Source: Takashimella koratensis
Lineage: Eukaryota; Basidiomycota; Tremellomycetes; Trichosporonales; Tetragoniomycetaceae
Assembly (NCBI GenBank): GCA_003116875.1
Contig: BCKT01000008.1
Location: forward strand, 766,322-830,321
Reading direction: 5' to 3'
Length of the DNA stretch: 64,000 nucleotides
Every line of letters starts with the position of its first letter. Position 1 is the stretch's first letter. The notes under the pieces are model-generated. The model ran no database searches and had not been told where the DNA came from. It saw nothing but the letters and a program-made list of their open reading frames with translations. The position numbers and the translations under genes are program-made. This document shows, piece by piece, positions 23,903 through 33,846 of this stretch.

Positions 23903-24478
23903 GGTGCTAGTGGACGTGGGTGATGGTGGTGGTGGTGGTGGTGAAGAAGTTGGTGGTGAGGTAGAGTGTGTGAAGCCGAGACGTGCAGATGTGGTGGACG
24001 TTTATGTCGGGTGGACGTGGTTGTCGCGGAAACTTGGCGCCCTGAATACGCAGCCTGGCGGGGTGATACCCATTCTGGCTGGCTGGTTGAAATTAAGCCG
24101 GCGGCGATGCGGCGACGGGCCTGATGCGGTGCCCACGTCGGTGCTATCTTGTATTATTTGCATTACCCATAAACAGATGCTGCACAGGCAAAGAGGACAT
24201 CGCTGGATACGTATCTGGACCGTCGACACCTGATGCGCTTGCTTTTAGGTTGGCGCGATCAAACGATTAACCCTTTGAACGGAGGGGTGACCAACTTGGC
24301 TCGTCGCAGCTAAAGGCACCATCAAGCAAACAGCTTCATCATCAGATTGTCCAATGCTACGTTCTATGACCAAAGTATGCCCATAACCTACAAGATATGC
24401 CTACAAGTATGTATACAATGCGTACAATGTTTACCCGATCACGACAATGTATCGTTTTTCCACCATGTTTCGACATAT
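23903..24478. other. Spacer between SFT2 and the A-D array
   Basis: Upstream of SFT2 and downstream of paralogue A. It has GGT/GGTGGT runs near 23922-23960. No gene seen. Confidence 0.45.
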
Positions 24479-25370
24479 CTACAACAACAAGGAACCCAGG
24501 AGAAGCGCTAGTGTTGCAAGACCCAGTTTTGTGCAGCTGTACCACATGATCAGCTACGGCTGGATCGACTGCTCGTGGCTCTTCCCACGACTCACCTTGA
24601 CGTTCTTGGAGACGCAGAAGAGGTCGACGAGTATTGGCTATAAGTTGACGCCGAGTTGGTAATGGTGTAGTTTGCGGAGACCCAGTACGGAACGACGGTG
24701 GTATTGGTTGGGTGTTCAACGACTGGAACGATCGAGAACATGCTGAGTCATGAAGTCAGGACACGAGGTCGAGGAGCATGAGGGAGGTAGAGGGAAACGA
24801 GAGGGCTTACAAGAAGTCGCCAACGTCACCAAAAGTCGAGTTGTAAGGTTGGACAGTGTAGTTGAAAGAGGTGGAGTTGATCACGCTGGACGTGGACGAG
24901 TTGCCACTGGCGTATCCGCACTGGGAACAGTGTCAGCGCTCTATCGTATTGCTGAGTATGAACAGGGCTACCAAATAGGGATAGATAGCTCACGTATTTG
25001 TGGTCGCCATTGCTCGTGTCGATTACACTGTCGATGGGAAACGTAGGGGTCAGCTTGCTGATCAAGAGGTAGGATATGGTGTCCAACTGAGAACAGGGGA
25101 TGGTACTCACGCAAGCGAGGCGATGAATGGAGGCTTCACGGTAGGTGGGACCTTGGGGAACGTAACCGTGATCTGCTGTCCTGGGTTCACATTGACCTGC
25201 CAAGCCAAGGTTAGTGTCTGCTTTTGAGTATTGAAGCGCCATCAGCTACTCACCTGGGCGGCAAGCGCGGATACCTGAGACTCGAGACCTCCAGCGCATG
25301 GGGTAGCGTTGTATCGGACGGTCCCAGTGGACCCGGAAGCATCAAACGCGGTTGCTCGGAGGGGGCTCAT
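24479..25370 (-). CDS. Paralogue A of the four-gene tail-hydrophobic array
   Basis: Exons (minus): 25370-25254, 25196-25111, 25027-24994, 24920-24811, 24742-24596, 24536-24479. Total 183 aa, unrecognised family. Order of features: 'DASGSTGTVRYNATPCAGG' (about 10-28), a beta-type strand 'VNVNPGQQITVTFPKVP', a 'TVKPPFIASLA' block, 'CGYASGNSS' with several N-x-S/T sequons, 'STFGDVGDFF', 'VPYWVSANYTI', a Ser/Thr-rich linker ending in Arg, and an 18-residue hydrophobic tail (CTKLGLATLALLLGSLLL) ending at the stop. The tail has its own 58-nt exon. Sequons and tail look like a GPI-anchored surface protein. However, no N-terminal signal peptide exists, and no ATG lies between the TATA box and this start. 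A tail-anchored protein is the alternative. Confidence 0.72.
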
Positions 25371-25460
25371 GGTGGCTGTATCTGAATCTGAGAAGGGGAG
25401 GAACGAGCGAGATAGCGAAATTGGGGGCTAGGGCTTGAGCCCGTGCTCGCTGCAGAGGGG

Positions 25461-25468
25461 TATTTATG
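25461..25468 (-). promoter_or_regulatory. TATA-like box of paralogue A
   Basis: CATAAATA on the minus strand, about 90 bp before the start codon. A palindromic GCATGC lies 77 bp further upstream (25545). Confidence 0.5.
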
Positions 25469-25948
25469 CATCTGGGAGCGATCTGACCGGCTCCAAGGCG
25501 TGACGAGGGCGTGTAGAGGGCATTGTTGAGGTATTGATCGCATCGCATGCATCGACATCTACGAGAGACGGCCCAGATGCACCAGATGCCAGCTGCACCT
25601 GTACCTTTGGTTGTTGGCATCGCTTAGCAGTGAACGTAGGGCGGTGCCTCAAAATGATCGCCGGGATGCCTTTTAGCCCCGATCTCGTTCCTGCTTCCTT
25701 TCGCTCACCGCCATCCCCGTCTCCAGCCCCAGCCCCGGTGTTTTGTCCTGCACCATCATGCCCGGACCGCACTCGGGAGCAGTACAAAGCAATGCATATG
25801 GGATAACAGCTCTCAGAGCCGTGGTCCAAGGGTATCCAAAATAGAAGCTATGAAAAGGGAAAAACCGCAATTGTCCTTGTGCCATCAACACCTAAACTCA
25901 AATGTCCTTGGAGCCACCCAGCTCCGCCGTCGTACTTCTTCATACCAA

Positions 25949-26879
25949 TCACAGCACCATCAACGCGCTCAACATCAGGGCACCGGTCGCAAGAGCAAGC
26001 TTCAAACTGTTCCCTTTTAGCCTTCACCATTCTTTGACTTTGGGTACGGGTAGGACATACCTAGGTACCTCGGCGGAGGCAGTCGCCATGCTCGTAGTCA
26101 CCGTTGAGCTGTTCGTGGTGGTTGCTACGGTATAGTTGTCCGAGACCCAGTAAGGCACAGTTGTAGTGTTTGTTGTGGTCCCACTGACGACTGGTGTGAC
26201 TGCGAACATGCTGTCGAACACGTGGGGGTGGTGTCAGTCACGGCCTGAAAGAGAAGTCAGAGGGCAAAACCTACAAATAATCACCAACGTTGCCGTATTC
26301 GTCGCCAGTGGAGCTATCGGTATAAGTTTGCACGACGTAGCTAAAGGTCGTAGAGTTGATCGAGCTCGCAGCCATCACGTTGTCCATGTAGTACTCGCAC
26401 TGGCAGAGAGAGGTGAGCACATCTCGTGTGACCCAGTCACCGTTGGTAAGTGCAACGGAATGGGGTTGGCGAAGGTGCGACTTTGCTTACCCATTTGTTT
26501 CCGGTAGAAGCGCTGACATATCTGTTTGAATGTTCATTATCAGCAACGTACTCAAGCCAGTCGGAAGAACCAAATGATGAAACGAAACGCCAACATTGAC
26601 GCTGCGAATCCTAACCTACGTGATTGAGGCGTAGAAGGGAGGGTTTACATCGATGGGCACGTCTGTGATCGTGACAGTGATCTCTTGGTCGATCTCGACA
26701 TCGAACTTAACACACGAGTGGCAGCAAGTTCAGTCAGCCTGGAATCGCGATCACACTCAATCCCAGGACCAGCAACTTACCGAGGCTGCGCCCGCTGCAA
26801 TGTTACAAGGCAGCGCGTCGTATGGGACCATCCCACTGGACCCGGAGGCATCGATTGTTGAAGCATTGACCACGGTCAT
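25949..26879 (-). CDS. Paralogue B of the array
   Basis: Exons (minus): 26879-26781, 26705-26620, 26521-26491, 26399-26275, 26210-26061, 26006-25949. Total 182 aa. Exon 2 (86 nt) and the last exon (58 nt) have exactly the sizes seen in A, C and D, and all intron phases match. The core repeats the family order: 'TIDASGSSGMVPYDALPC', 'FDVEIDQEITVTITDVP', 'DVNPPFYASIT', 'INSTTFSYVVQTY', 'VPYWVSDNYTV', then a Thr/Ser-rich linker and the hydrophobic tail 'LKLALATGALMLSALMVL'. An in-frame codon at 26954 would lengthen the N-terminus but it lies at the TATA box, so the ATG at 26879 is preferred. A short upstream ORF (about 7 codons) lies in the leader. It is the most divergent member and lacks the CAGG after the first Cys. 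Confidence 0.72.
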
Positions 26880-26973
26880 CGTGTCTTTGGTGTCGGAGAG
26901 ACGAGACGTAGGGACAAGGCTTAGATGAAGCAGGTAAGTGGCATCAACGAACACAGGTTTCGTGATCGGTGTG

Positions 26974-26982
26974 CATATATAG
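26974..26982 (-). promoter_or_regulatory. TATA box of paralogue B
   Basis: CTATATATG on the minus strand, about 95 bp before the ATG. The palindrome GTGCATGCAC lies upstream at 27056-27065. Confidence 0.6.
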
Positions 26983-27560
26983 AGAAGTAGATTGGGGAAC
27001 GGGAGTGCGGATGAGGGAAGCAGTCAAGGCGGTGTTGAGACAACGAGGGCTGGCAGTGCATGCACACGGAACGCGCCAGTGAGCAAGGGCTCATTGACAG
27101 TGCGCAGTGACTTTACCGCAGCTCGAGGGAGGCCCTATCATCGAGGCAAGTGAAAATATACCGAGATTGAACGAGGTTGCAGCTATTCCGAGGTCCAGGG
27201 TGCTATCTATGAACTTGGGTGCGGGAAACTAATCATGCCATTTTTAGCAATCGTCAACAACCCCCGAGAACGGTTTCAAATGGACTCGAGCCAGCAAGTG
27301 GGCGAGCAAACCGAGTTAGACCTGAAACGCGCAGGTGAGGGAGGGTGAAGGAAGCCATGCATGTTTACCTTGCAATCGCACACCGCAGCGAAACTCGGCC
27401 GGTCCACTTGCATCAGCGGCGCTAAATTAGGACCCGATGGGACCAAAAATTGTGACTACCTCTCAAGGGTCCGAACAGTCTTCCGCTCCTTTGCCAAGAC
27501 AAGTCCATACAGCGACAGTATGTCGTATCATCTCAATTTACAGACGTCTACCCAACATCA

Positions 27561-28430
27561 TCACAACAAGACCATTGAGCTGAGGACGAGGAGACCAGTA
27601 ACCAGCGCGACTTTGAGGCTGATCACCCGCAAGTCAGCGACCGCTTCACTCCTTCTCGCCTTGCCTACACCCAGCTACACACACCGAGGGGTTTTGGTAG
27701 ACGCGCTGGCTGAGCTCGTGGTGGCTGTACCATTGACGATAGTGTAGTTTGCCGAGACCCAGTACGGGATACTATTGGACGAAATGGACCCGGGAAAGAT
27801 GGTGAACACTCTGGGAGAGGCGACGGTCAGCATGGTTCAATCAGAGGAGGAACAGTCCAAGACTTACACCGAGTCTCCGATGTTCCCAAACGTGGCATTG
27901 TCGGCGGTCACGGGGTAAGTGTGTGATGTCCAGTTGAATGAGGTAGTGTTTATCACGTTTTGGGCCGTCGTGTTGCCGAAGACATAGCCGCACTATATCC
28001 AGTAAGCTGCTGCCAAGCGGGGACGTTTCAGATGCGATTGATAGTGCTAACTGACTCACCAGCTCGTTGTTCTTGTGATCCGCAATGCTGCAGAGTCAAG
28101 GCAGTACCAGGTCGACAAGGAGCAGGACAATCAGTAACTGTGCCCGTTCAAGGAGCGAAGAGAACAAACATACGTGATCGAGATGTTGTATGGAGGCTTG
28201 ACATCACTCGGGAGACTGGGGAAGGTCACGTTGACCGTTTGGCCGTACCCGACGTTGGTCTGGGACATGTCAGTCACTTGTCGTCCCTCAAAGCCTCCTT
28301 GAAGCTAATACGACCGAAGCAGGCAGCTGATACCCACCTGCGTAAATTTAATGTTGGTATATATGGCCCACCCTCCCGCACAAGGTGTGGTATTCTGACG
28401 AACGTTCCCTACCGAGCCGGTTACGTCCAT
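27561..28430 (-). CDS. Paralogue C of the array
   Basis: Exons (minus): 28430-28338, 28259-28174, 28087-28060, 27992-27868, 27810-27685, 27618-27561. Total 171 aa. The family core starts at residue 1 (MDVTGSVGNVRQNTTPCAGG), so there is no room for a leader in this exon. Then come 'TNVGYGQTVNVTFPSLP', 'DVKPPYNISIT', 'CGYVFGNTTAQNVINTTSF', 'ATFGNIGDSVVFTIFPG', 'IPYWVSANYTIVNGT', a Ser/Thr/Lys linker and tail 'LKVALVTGLLVLSSMVLL'. At least six N-x-S/T sequons. C and D are the closest pair and clearly a recent duplication. The segment between its TATA box and start has no other ATG. Confidence 0.75.
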
Positions 28431-28566
28431 CTTCGCGATAGGTTCAGTGTGTTCAAGAGCAGAGAGCGGTAGTTGAGCACGGGCAACGAGTGGGCAGCCA
28501 GCGAGAGAAGGAGAGGGAATGGGGTGTTGTTAGTGGTTAGGGGAGAGGACAGACGCTGTGGGGTGG

Positions 28567-28573
28567 TTTTATA
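28567..28573 (-). promoter_or_regulatory. TATA box of paralogue C
   Basis: TATAAAA on the minus strand, about 140 bp before the start codon. TGCATGC follows directly upstream (28584-28590). Confidence 0.65.
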
Positions 28574-28906
28574 AGAGCGTAAATGCATGCTCTTGGCATA
28601 GCCGCCGGAGTAGTAGCCGTGTCTTCCTGGCAACTGACCCGATCCGAGCCGGAATGTTTCAGAGCTAACAAAAGCACGCAACGTTGGGTGCTGCGCCCTG
28701 GGTCTCCACCAGGTCGCTTGGCATTGTGTAAGCCAAGACCATTGCTAGGTCGTAAGGGGATTTTCAACGATTTTATCCGGTGCAAACTGGCTATGTAGGA
28801 GCGACATGCTGTGAAGACTCCGATACACGTTGTACCTGCCGACTATCCTCATGCATGGACCCAAGAACCGAAGCATCAACCCAATTGACTCTCTGTCACT
28901 ACAAGA

Positions 28907-29781
28907 TTACAATAAGACCAACGAGCTCAAGACGAGAAGACCGGTAGCGAGGGCAAGCTTGAAGCTGAGCATCCTGGTCAGCGCTCGCTCCGTCCCGGTT
29001 ATTGAGCGCTGGTTGTAACTTGACTTACCTAGGAGCCTTGGTCGACGAGCTAGCAGAACTGATTGTCGTCGCGTTAACGATGGAATAGTTCGCCGAGACC
29101 CAGTATGGAGTTTCAACCAATGAGAGGGAACCGGGGAAGAGAGTGAAGACGCTATCGGACCGGGTTCAGCCAGGGTCGCACAAAGCATACAGCACAAACT
29201 TACACGGATTCACCGATGGTCCCGAATGTGACGTTGCCAGCCGGAACAGTATACGTATGTGACGTCCAGTTGAATGACGAGGTGTTGATCACGTTCTGCG
29301 CTGTAGTGTTGCCAAACACATAGTCACACTGATAAGGTTTTGGTCAGATGGTCGACCTCGTATGTTCAGCAGCTCAGGAAGCTCACCAACACGTTCCCCC
29401 TAGTGTCTGCCATGCTGCAGAGAGAAACCGGAGCCAGGAGGGCGAAGGAGAGAAGGGAGAGACGAAAGTCAGCAGTTGGGCGCTGGTCTCGAGGTGCAGC
29501 AAGCTAGAACGTACGTGATCGAGATGTTGTATGGCGGCTTGACGTCCGAAGGCAGGGTGGGGAATGTCACGTTGACCGTCTGCCCATACCCAACTTTTGC
29601 CTGGCTGATGTCAATCATTCATTCCCCCTCCCCATAGCGACGGATGATCTCCAGCGGAGACACAATCGGGGTACTGGCACTTTACCTGAGTGTAGGCGTA
29701 AGTGGTCGTTGATGCCCAACCGCCCGCGCAGGGGGTAAAGTTCCGATGAACTGTTCCTACCGAACCGGTGGCGTCACTCAT
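28907..29781 (-). CDS. Paralogue D of the array
   Basis: Exons (minus): 29781-29686, 29600-29515, 29414-29387, 29328-29204, 29151-29029, 28964-28907. Total 171 aa. It starts MSDATGSVGTVHRNFTPC, again with the conserved core at the extreme N-terminus. The remaining order matches C almost block for block: 'AKVGYGQTVNVTFPTLP', 'DVKPPYNISIT', 'CDYVFGNTTAQNVINTSSF', 'TPYWVSANYSIVNAT', and tail 'FKLALATGLLVLSSLVLL'. Exon sizes 86, 28, 125 and 58 nt equal those of C. The donor of intron 1 is the weaker GTAAAG. Function unknown. The extracellular-looking sequons conflict with the missing signal peptide, as in the other three. Confidence 0.75.
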
Positions 29782-30567
29782 TCTGTACGATGAGATGGGT
29801 GGAGGATCAGGTGGTAATAGGCAAGAAGAGGTCGGGCAGTGGAAGCAACGAAACGTTTGGAGGGGTGAGGGGGTCTGGAAGACGGAGGGGGGGTGCGTCG
29901 GGGGAAGTCATACATATAGGGATCACGCTTATGGCCTGCTCGAAGCATGCCGCGGAGATGACCGTGTCTCCTGGTCCGTGATCCGTGCAACCCGGTTGCT
30001 TGCTTCATGAAGTAACAAAACTCTGCAGGCGGTGCTGGACGCTGCGCCGTGGACGGTCACGGGTCACGGGTATGCTTTGCCCATTGACAAGCCACCGCCA
30101 CCGTCCAGGGTCTTCAACCATATCACTGAGCCGGTACAAAACGGCCACGAGGAGCAATATTTTGTCACACGTTGCTATGGTGAAAGTTGTCTGTGGTCCC
30201 GATACCAGTACTCGGCCGTAACATCGGCAAGGTGTCCGTCCACTTCCTACTTACAGCACGTTGGAATGTCAAGACTCGACCTGAGAGGCTCTCGGCCCAG
30301 ACGACGGGGAAGACACAAGCTGGTATAATTGCTAGCGCGCGGCCCTCGCCCACGTGCACTGCACATAGAAACCCTGCCTCGACCGTTTGCCACCCAAATA
30401 TCCAAGTCGGACTCGACTTTCTCTAGCACTTCCTCATCCTCTTCTCTCATTACCAAGCCTTGTCCGACCAGAGAAAACCCGGCGTTCGCATCGATCAGGG
30501 GGATTCGAACGATACCGGGTGCCAGCGGAGTCCGCTCGAAGTACGGCACGCTTCCACGACTCCTGCT
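29782..30567. other. Divergent intergenic region between paralogue D and the G-patch gene
   Basis: No further gene is supported. The region ends in a pyrimidine-rich leader before the G-patch ATG. Confidence 0.45.
29913..29919 (-). promoter_or_regulatory. TATA-like box of paralogue D
   Basis: CTATATG on the minus strand, about 132 bp before the start codon. GCATGC occurs at 29945-29950. Confidence 0.5.
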
Positions 30568-32145
30568 ATGACGACCACTGTCGACGACTCGACCTCACCT
30601 AGCCCGTATCCTTCTCAGTACCCTCCAGTCGTCCACATCTCGTCCGAGCTCGCCCCGGTCCGTATTCGAAGATGGTCGCCCTCTGCTTCCGATCTCCAAC
30701 CAGCAGAAGGCGCGTCGGTCCCTCACTCTTCTTCTTCGTCGCGACGTGACCCGCAACAACCTCGGCCGCGTCATGCCGAAGTAGATGACGAGCTGTCAGC
30801 GTACGAAGAGTGGAAGGAGTGGTATATAAACCCCACTGGTCACGGCCTGCCTGTACCTCTCCTTCACTTTACCTCTGACTCCATCGCCACGACCGATCCC
30901 GGCGCTCTCCGACCGCTTCCCTTAGGGCCGTCAAGGTATTCTCGCCCTCCGCCCAAATTTGTTCGATCCCAAGGGACGTACGACGAGCTGGGCCGGAGTA
31001 TAGGCGACGGCGTAGGTGTTGATGTTGACCAACCCAGGGCGAAAGTAGGCGACAGAGATGATGAAGACGGGAAGGGAAGGGGGAAAAAAAGAGCTACCGG
31101 GCCTGAAGTCGCAGAGTGGTATGCGTCACTCCGAAGCAGCCGACCAGCAGAAACTCCACCAATACCGCCGAAAAACGAGGTCGCGGAAAGCAAGGAAGTC
31201 GAGGTTATTGTGATCAACTCGGACTCGGACGATTACCCACCGGAGACATCGAAACCTTCCCTCGTTGCGGAAGACAAGAAAACTGCCCTCAACCCTCCTC
31301 TGCGTGTCCACTCTCGCGACTGGTTCATCCGCCGCGCACTTCTCGCGCAATCTCGGTCAACGTCTTCTTCTCCAGGCCCAAGCACTGCGGTATCCACACT
31401 GCAACGAGCACCACGGCCACCACCAGCTAGCTCGATCTCAGGTCTGCTATCACTACCGTCGTCTCCAAGGCCAATGAAGCGAATGCAGCCTCGATACGCC
31501 CTAGGACCGGATAATCGTGGCTACGAACTTCTGAGGGACTTGGGATGGGATGGAGGAGGCCTTGGACGACCGGAAGGGTGGGTGGAGGCTGAAAGGGCCG
31601 GAGGTGCTGAGGGAGTTCGCGATGGCGATGCCGAGCGTGTCAAGATCGAGTTCGAGGAGCGGATGGAAACTGCCCGCCGAATTCAAGAAGTCGTCGATGA
31701 GCTCGGAAATGATATCGTCGACATGACCAACGACTCTTCAGACGAAGAAGGAGTCGCCACCGCCGCCGCCGATCCAGCCGCTGGTGGAGATGGTACCGCC
31801 TCACCTCTTGGCTTCATGGATGACACCGACGACATCGGCGACGCAGGCCTCGGCGCATCTGGACCCGGTCGGACCGCCCCGCTTGCCACCCTCCTCAAAC
31901 TCGATCGCTTCGGGCTTGGTCATCGCCGCGGGCCATTGACACCAAAAGTGACACACTCTGCAGACGAGATCGACCGAGCGAGGCAAAGAGCCAAGGGGGT
32001 GGTAAGTAAGCGGAAGAAGAATGGAGCAAGGGCTGGAGAGACGAAGGAAGAGGAAGAGAGGAGGAAAGTGGGATTGAAGTGGAAAGAGAGGGAGAAGAGG
32101 GATAGAGCGGAAAGGATGAAGATTGCACGAGCGGTGAATTCGTAG
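30568..32145 (+). CDS. G-patch domain protein with split G-patch (GPANK1-like C-terminus)
   Basis: Intronless, 525 aa from the ATG at 30568. The frame is open upstream to a TTG at 30460, but no earlier ATG exists. Residues 1-300 are Ser/Pro-rich and disordered. The G-patch starts near residue 310 ('NRGYELLRDLGWDGGGLGRPEGW') and resumes near 440 ('TAPLATLLKLDRFGLGHRRGP') after an acidic insert of about 105 residues. It is followed by 'VTHSADEIDRARQR' and a Lys/Arg/Glu-rich helical tail. G-patch proteins bind and stimulate DEAH-box helicases in splicing or ribosome biogenesis. Which helicase this one serves cannot be told. The order G-patch, V-T-H, basic tail resembles GPANK1-type proteins. Confidence 0.8.
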   Translation: MTTTVDDSTSPSPYPSQYPPVVHISSELAPVRIRRWSPSASDLQPAEGASVPHSSSSSRRDPQQPRPRHAEVDDELSAYEEWKEWYINPTGHGLPVPLLHFTSDSIATTDPGALRPLPLGPSRYSRPPPKFVRSQGTYDELGRSIGDGVGVDVDQPRAKVGDRDDEDGKGRGKKRATGPEVAEWYASLRSSRPAETPPIPPKNEVAESKEVEVIVINSDSDDYPPETSKPSLVAEDKKTALNPPLRVHSRDWFIRRALLAQSRSTSSSPGPSTAVSTLQRAPRPPPASSISGLLSLPSSPRPMKRMQPRYALGPDNRGYELLRDLGWDGGGLGRPEGWVEAERAGGAEGVRDGDAERVKIEFEERMETARRIQEVVDELGNDIVDMTNDSSDEEGVATAAADPAAGGDGTASPLGFMDDTDDIGDAGLGASGPGRTAPLATLLKLDRFGLGHRRGPLTPKVTHSADEIDRARQRAKGVVSKRKKNGARAGETKEEEERRKVGLKWKEREKRDRAERMKIARAVNS

Positions 32146-32826
32146 CGACGACGGAGGAAGCGGCGCTGGGCGAGGATAGAGAAGACTTGATCTTGTAAAG
32201 TCTTGTTGTACAAATTACAATGAAATCACAAAGCATGTACGAATGATGAGAGAAGCGATATACTCAAAGGTGGAAACGCAAGAGCAATTCTATCAAACTA
32301 TATCATTAGAAATTCCAACTCATGACTCACTCTCGACGAGACTACCTGGTCAAAGGATGGTGATCCAACACTTTTCACGCTTCATTCCATTCAACCGTCG
32401 CTTTAACTAGCTCGAGATTGTACTTTGTGCGATATTTCTTCGAATCGCTCAAAATAGTAGTGATTTTGTCAACCCTGAACTGTCGGTTCCATAAGGGGAA
32501 GAACGCCAGTGAACAACGGGAGGATTAATAGCCTCATATCCGCCAAAAGCCGTTGCGCGCGGCGCTAGGTTGGGATGGGGACGCCATGATTCCCACGACC
32601 GGTTTCCATTCCCGAAAAACATGCGGTCTTACCGGTGATGGCGGTATCGGAGCCATGAGTGAAACGTTTCAAAGAGGAGGGTCTGACCGAATGACCGAAA
32701 ATTAAGACTGGTGCATGCGCATATCACAGGGACGGAAGTACAGAGAAAGTCAGGAGAAGGAGAAAGCGATTTTGAAGAGCTCGAGGCTGTGAGCGTGATT
32801 CATGTACAGTATTGGAAAGTCAAACA
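32146..32826. other. Convergent intergenic region
   Basis: 3' flanks of the G-patch gene and the small minus-strand gene. Nothing recognised. Confidence 0.4.
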
Positions 32827-33306
32827 TCATGCTGAGAGGTGAAGAAGGGACACCACTGAGCTCCTCACACTGTGACACCATTCCACAAGTGTTTGAGCTC
32901 TGATACCCAATTTCAGCTTTCTCGACCAATCACTTGTTCCCTACCCAATGAGCTCACCCTTTTGTATTCAAAATCTCTGTTTCATTGTAGTACAATGAAT
33001 ACGTCAAGCCTTCGAGTCGGGCGAGAGCATTGTCAAGAGTCTCGCAATCTCCTGGGAGATCGTATATGAATTGAGTAGTCTGTGAGCCCGTCTGGGCAAG
33101 GGTGTAGAGGCTGCAGCACACCTCTTGGATCGTGAAAGCCAGGTCTTGTCTCCCTTCGTCGTTGAGGGGGATCCATAGTGCGGTGCGTTGAGATGAGGCG
33201 GAATGTGTAGAGGTAGAAGGTGCGGACTCGACGACCGGTGTCGGACCATCGAGCGGTCGCACGCAAGTCGTTGGCCTCATGAGGAGACAGTCTCGGTGGC
33301 AAGTGG
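32827..33306 (-). CDS. Possible small spliced gene, 5' end unresolved
   Basis: Two 3' exons look sound: an exon ending at 32958 (ACAAAAGG|GTGAGC) and a last exon 32899-32827 after GTATCAG, separated by a 58-nt intron with a CTGAA branch-like site. The central exon reads 'PLDGPTPVVESAP', 'ALWIPLNDEGRQDLAFTIQ' and 'CETLDNALARLEGLTYSLYY', which looks coding. Upstream pieces near 33454-33620 (one starts MLSTTASSA) may belong to it, but no combination of donor and acceptor keeps frame convincingly. No family recognised. The model could be wrong at the 5' side. Confidence 0.35.
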
Positions 33307-33846
33307 CTTTGTTAGTGTGCAATGTCCAAAGAGATGAGATGCGGCAACCAATGCATAACTGACTTAAATTTGAAGTGCGTGGGGATAAGAAAAGGAGGAG
33401 CGGAACGCTGAGCGGCGGGAGAAGAAGGGAGGGGTCGTCATTTCATACTCAACTCACCCGCTGGCTGGCCTTGAATACAGCGAGCGTGTAGCATGCAAAC
33501 ATGACGTTTGTGTCAAAGGAAAGACTTTGAACAAGTTTACAAGCTGGGTGGTTATACGTGACAATAATGAAAGGGGCAAAAGCTGGAAACCCACCGGCGG
33601 AGCTAGCGGTCGTGCTGAGCATTGGCGTACTCTGCAGTCTTGTGCATGCATGTCATGAGAGATGATGATGTAGGTGGTTTTGCTATAAACTTTTGAATAT
33701 TGACACGTACACGATACAAGACGAGTCCAGAGGAAAACAAGAGGATATCTAATCCAAGAGTGCAAGAGTGCAGCCTCGACTGTCAAGGTGAATGATAAGA
33801 ATGACACGGTAGATTGTTGGATGAGGCGACAGCAGATGCAATTTCT

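Noticed and set aside
26880..26954. N-terminal extension of paralogue B that might act as a leader peptide
   Set aside because: It lies within about 25 bp of the TATA box, so it is probably upstream of transcription start. It is also only weakly hydrophobic and has no counterpart in A, C or D.
24479..29781. Repeats between paralogues as a transposon
   Set aside because: No terminal inverted repeats, target-site duplications or transposase. The repeats are orderly spliced genes in one orientation.
30500..30520. Sequence resembling a tRNA T-loop (rc GTTCGAATCC)
   Set aside because: The flanking bases cannot form a T-stem, and there is no matching A-box or acceptor stem.
30460..30567. Upstream extension of the G-patch frame
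   Set aside because: It would need a TTG start. The first ATG is at 30568.
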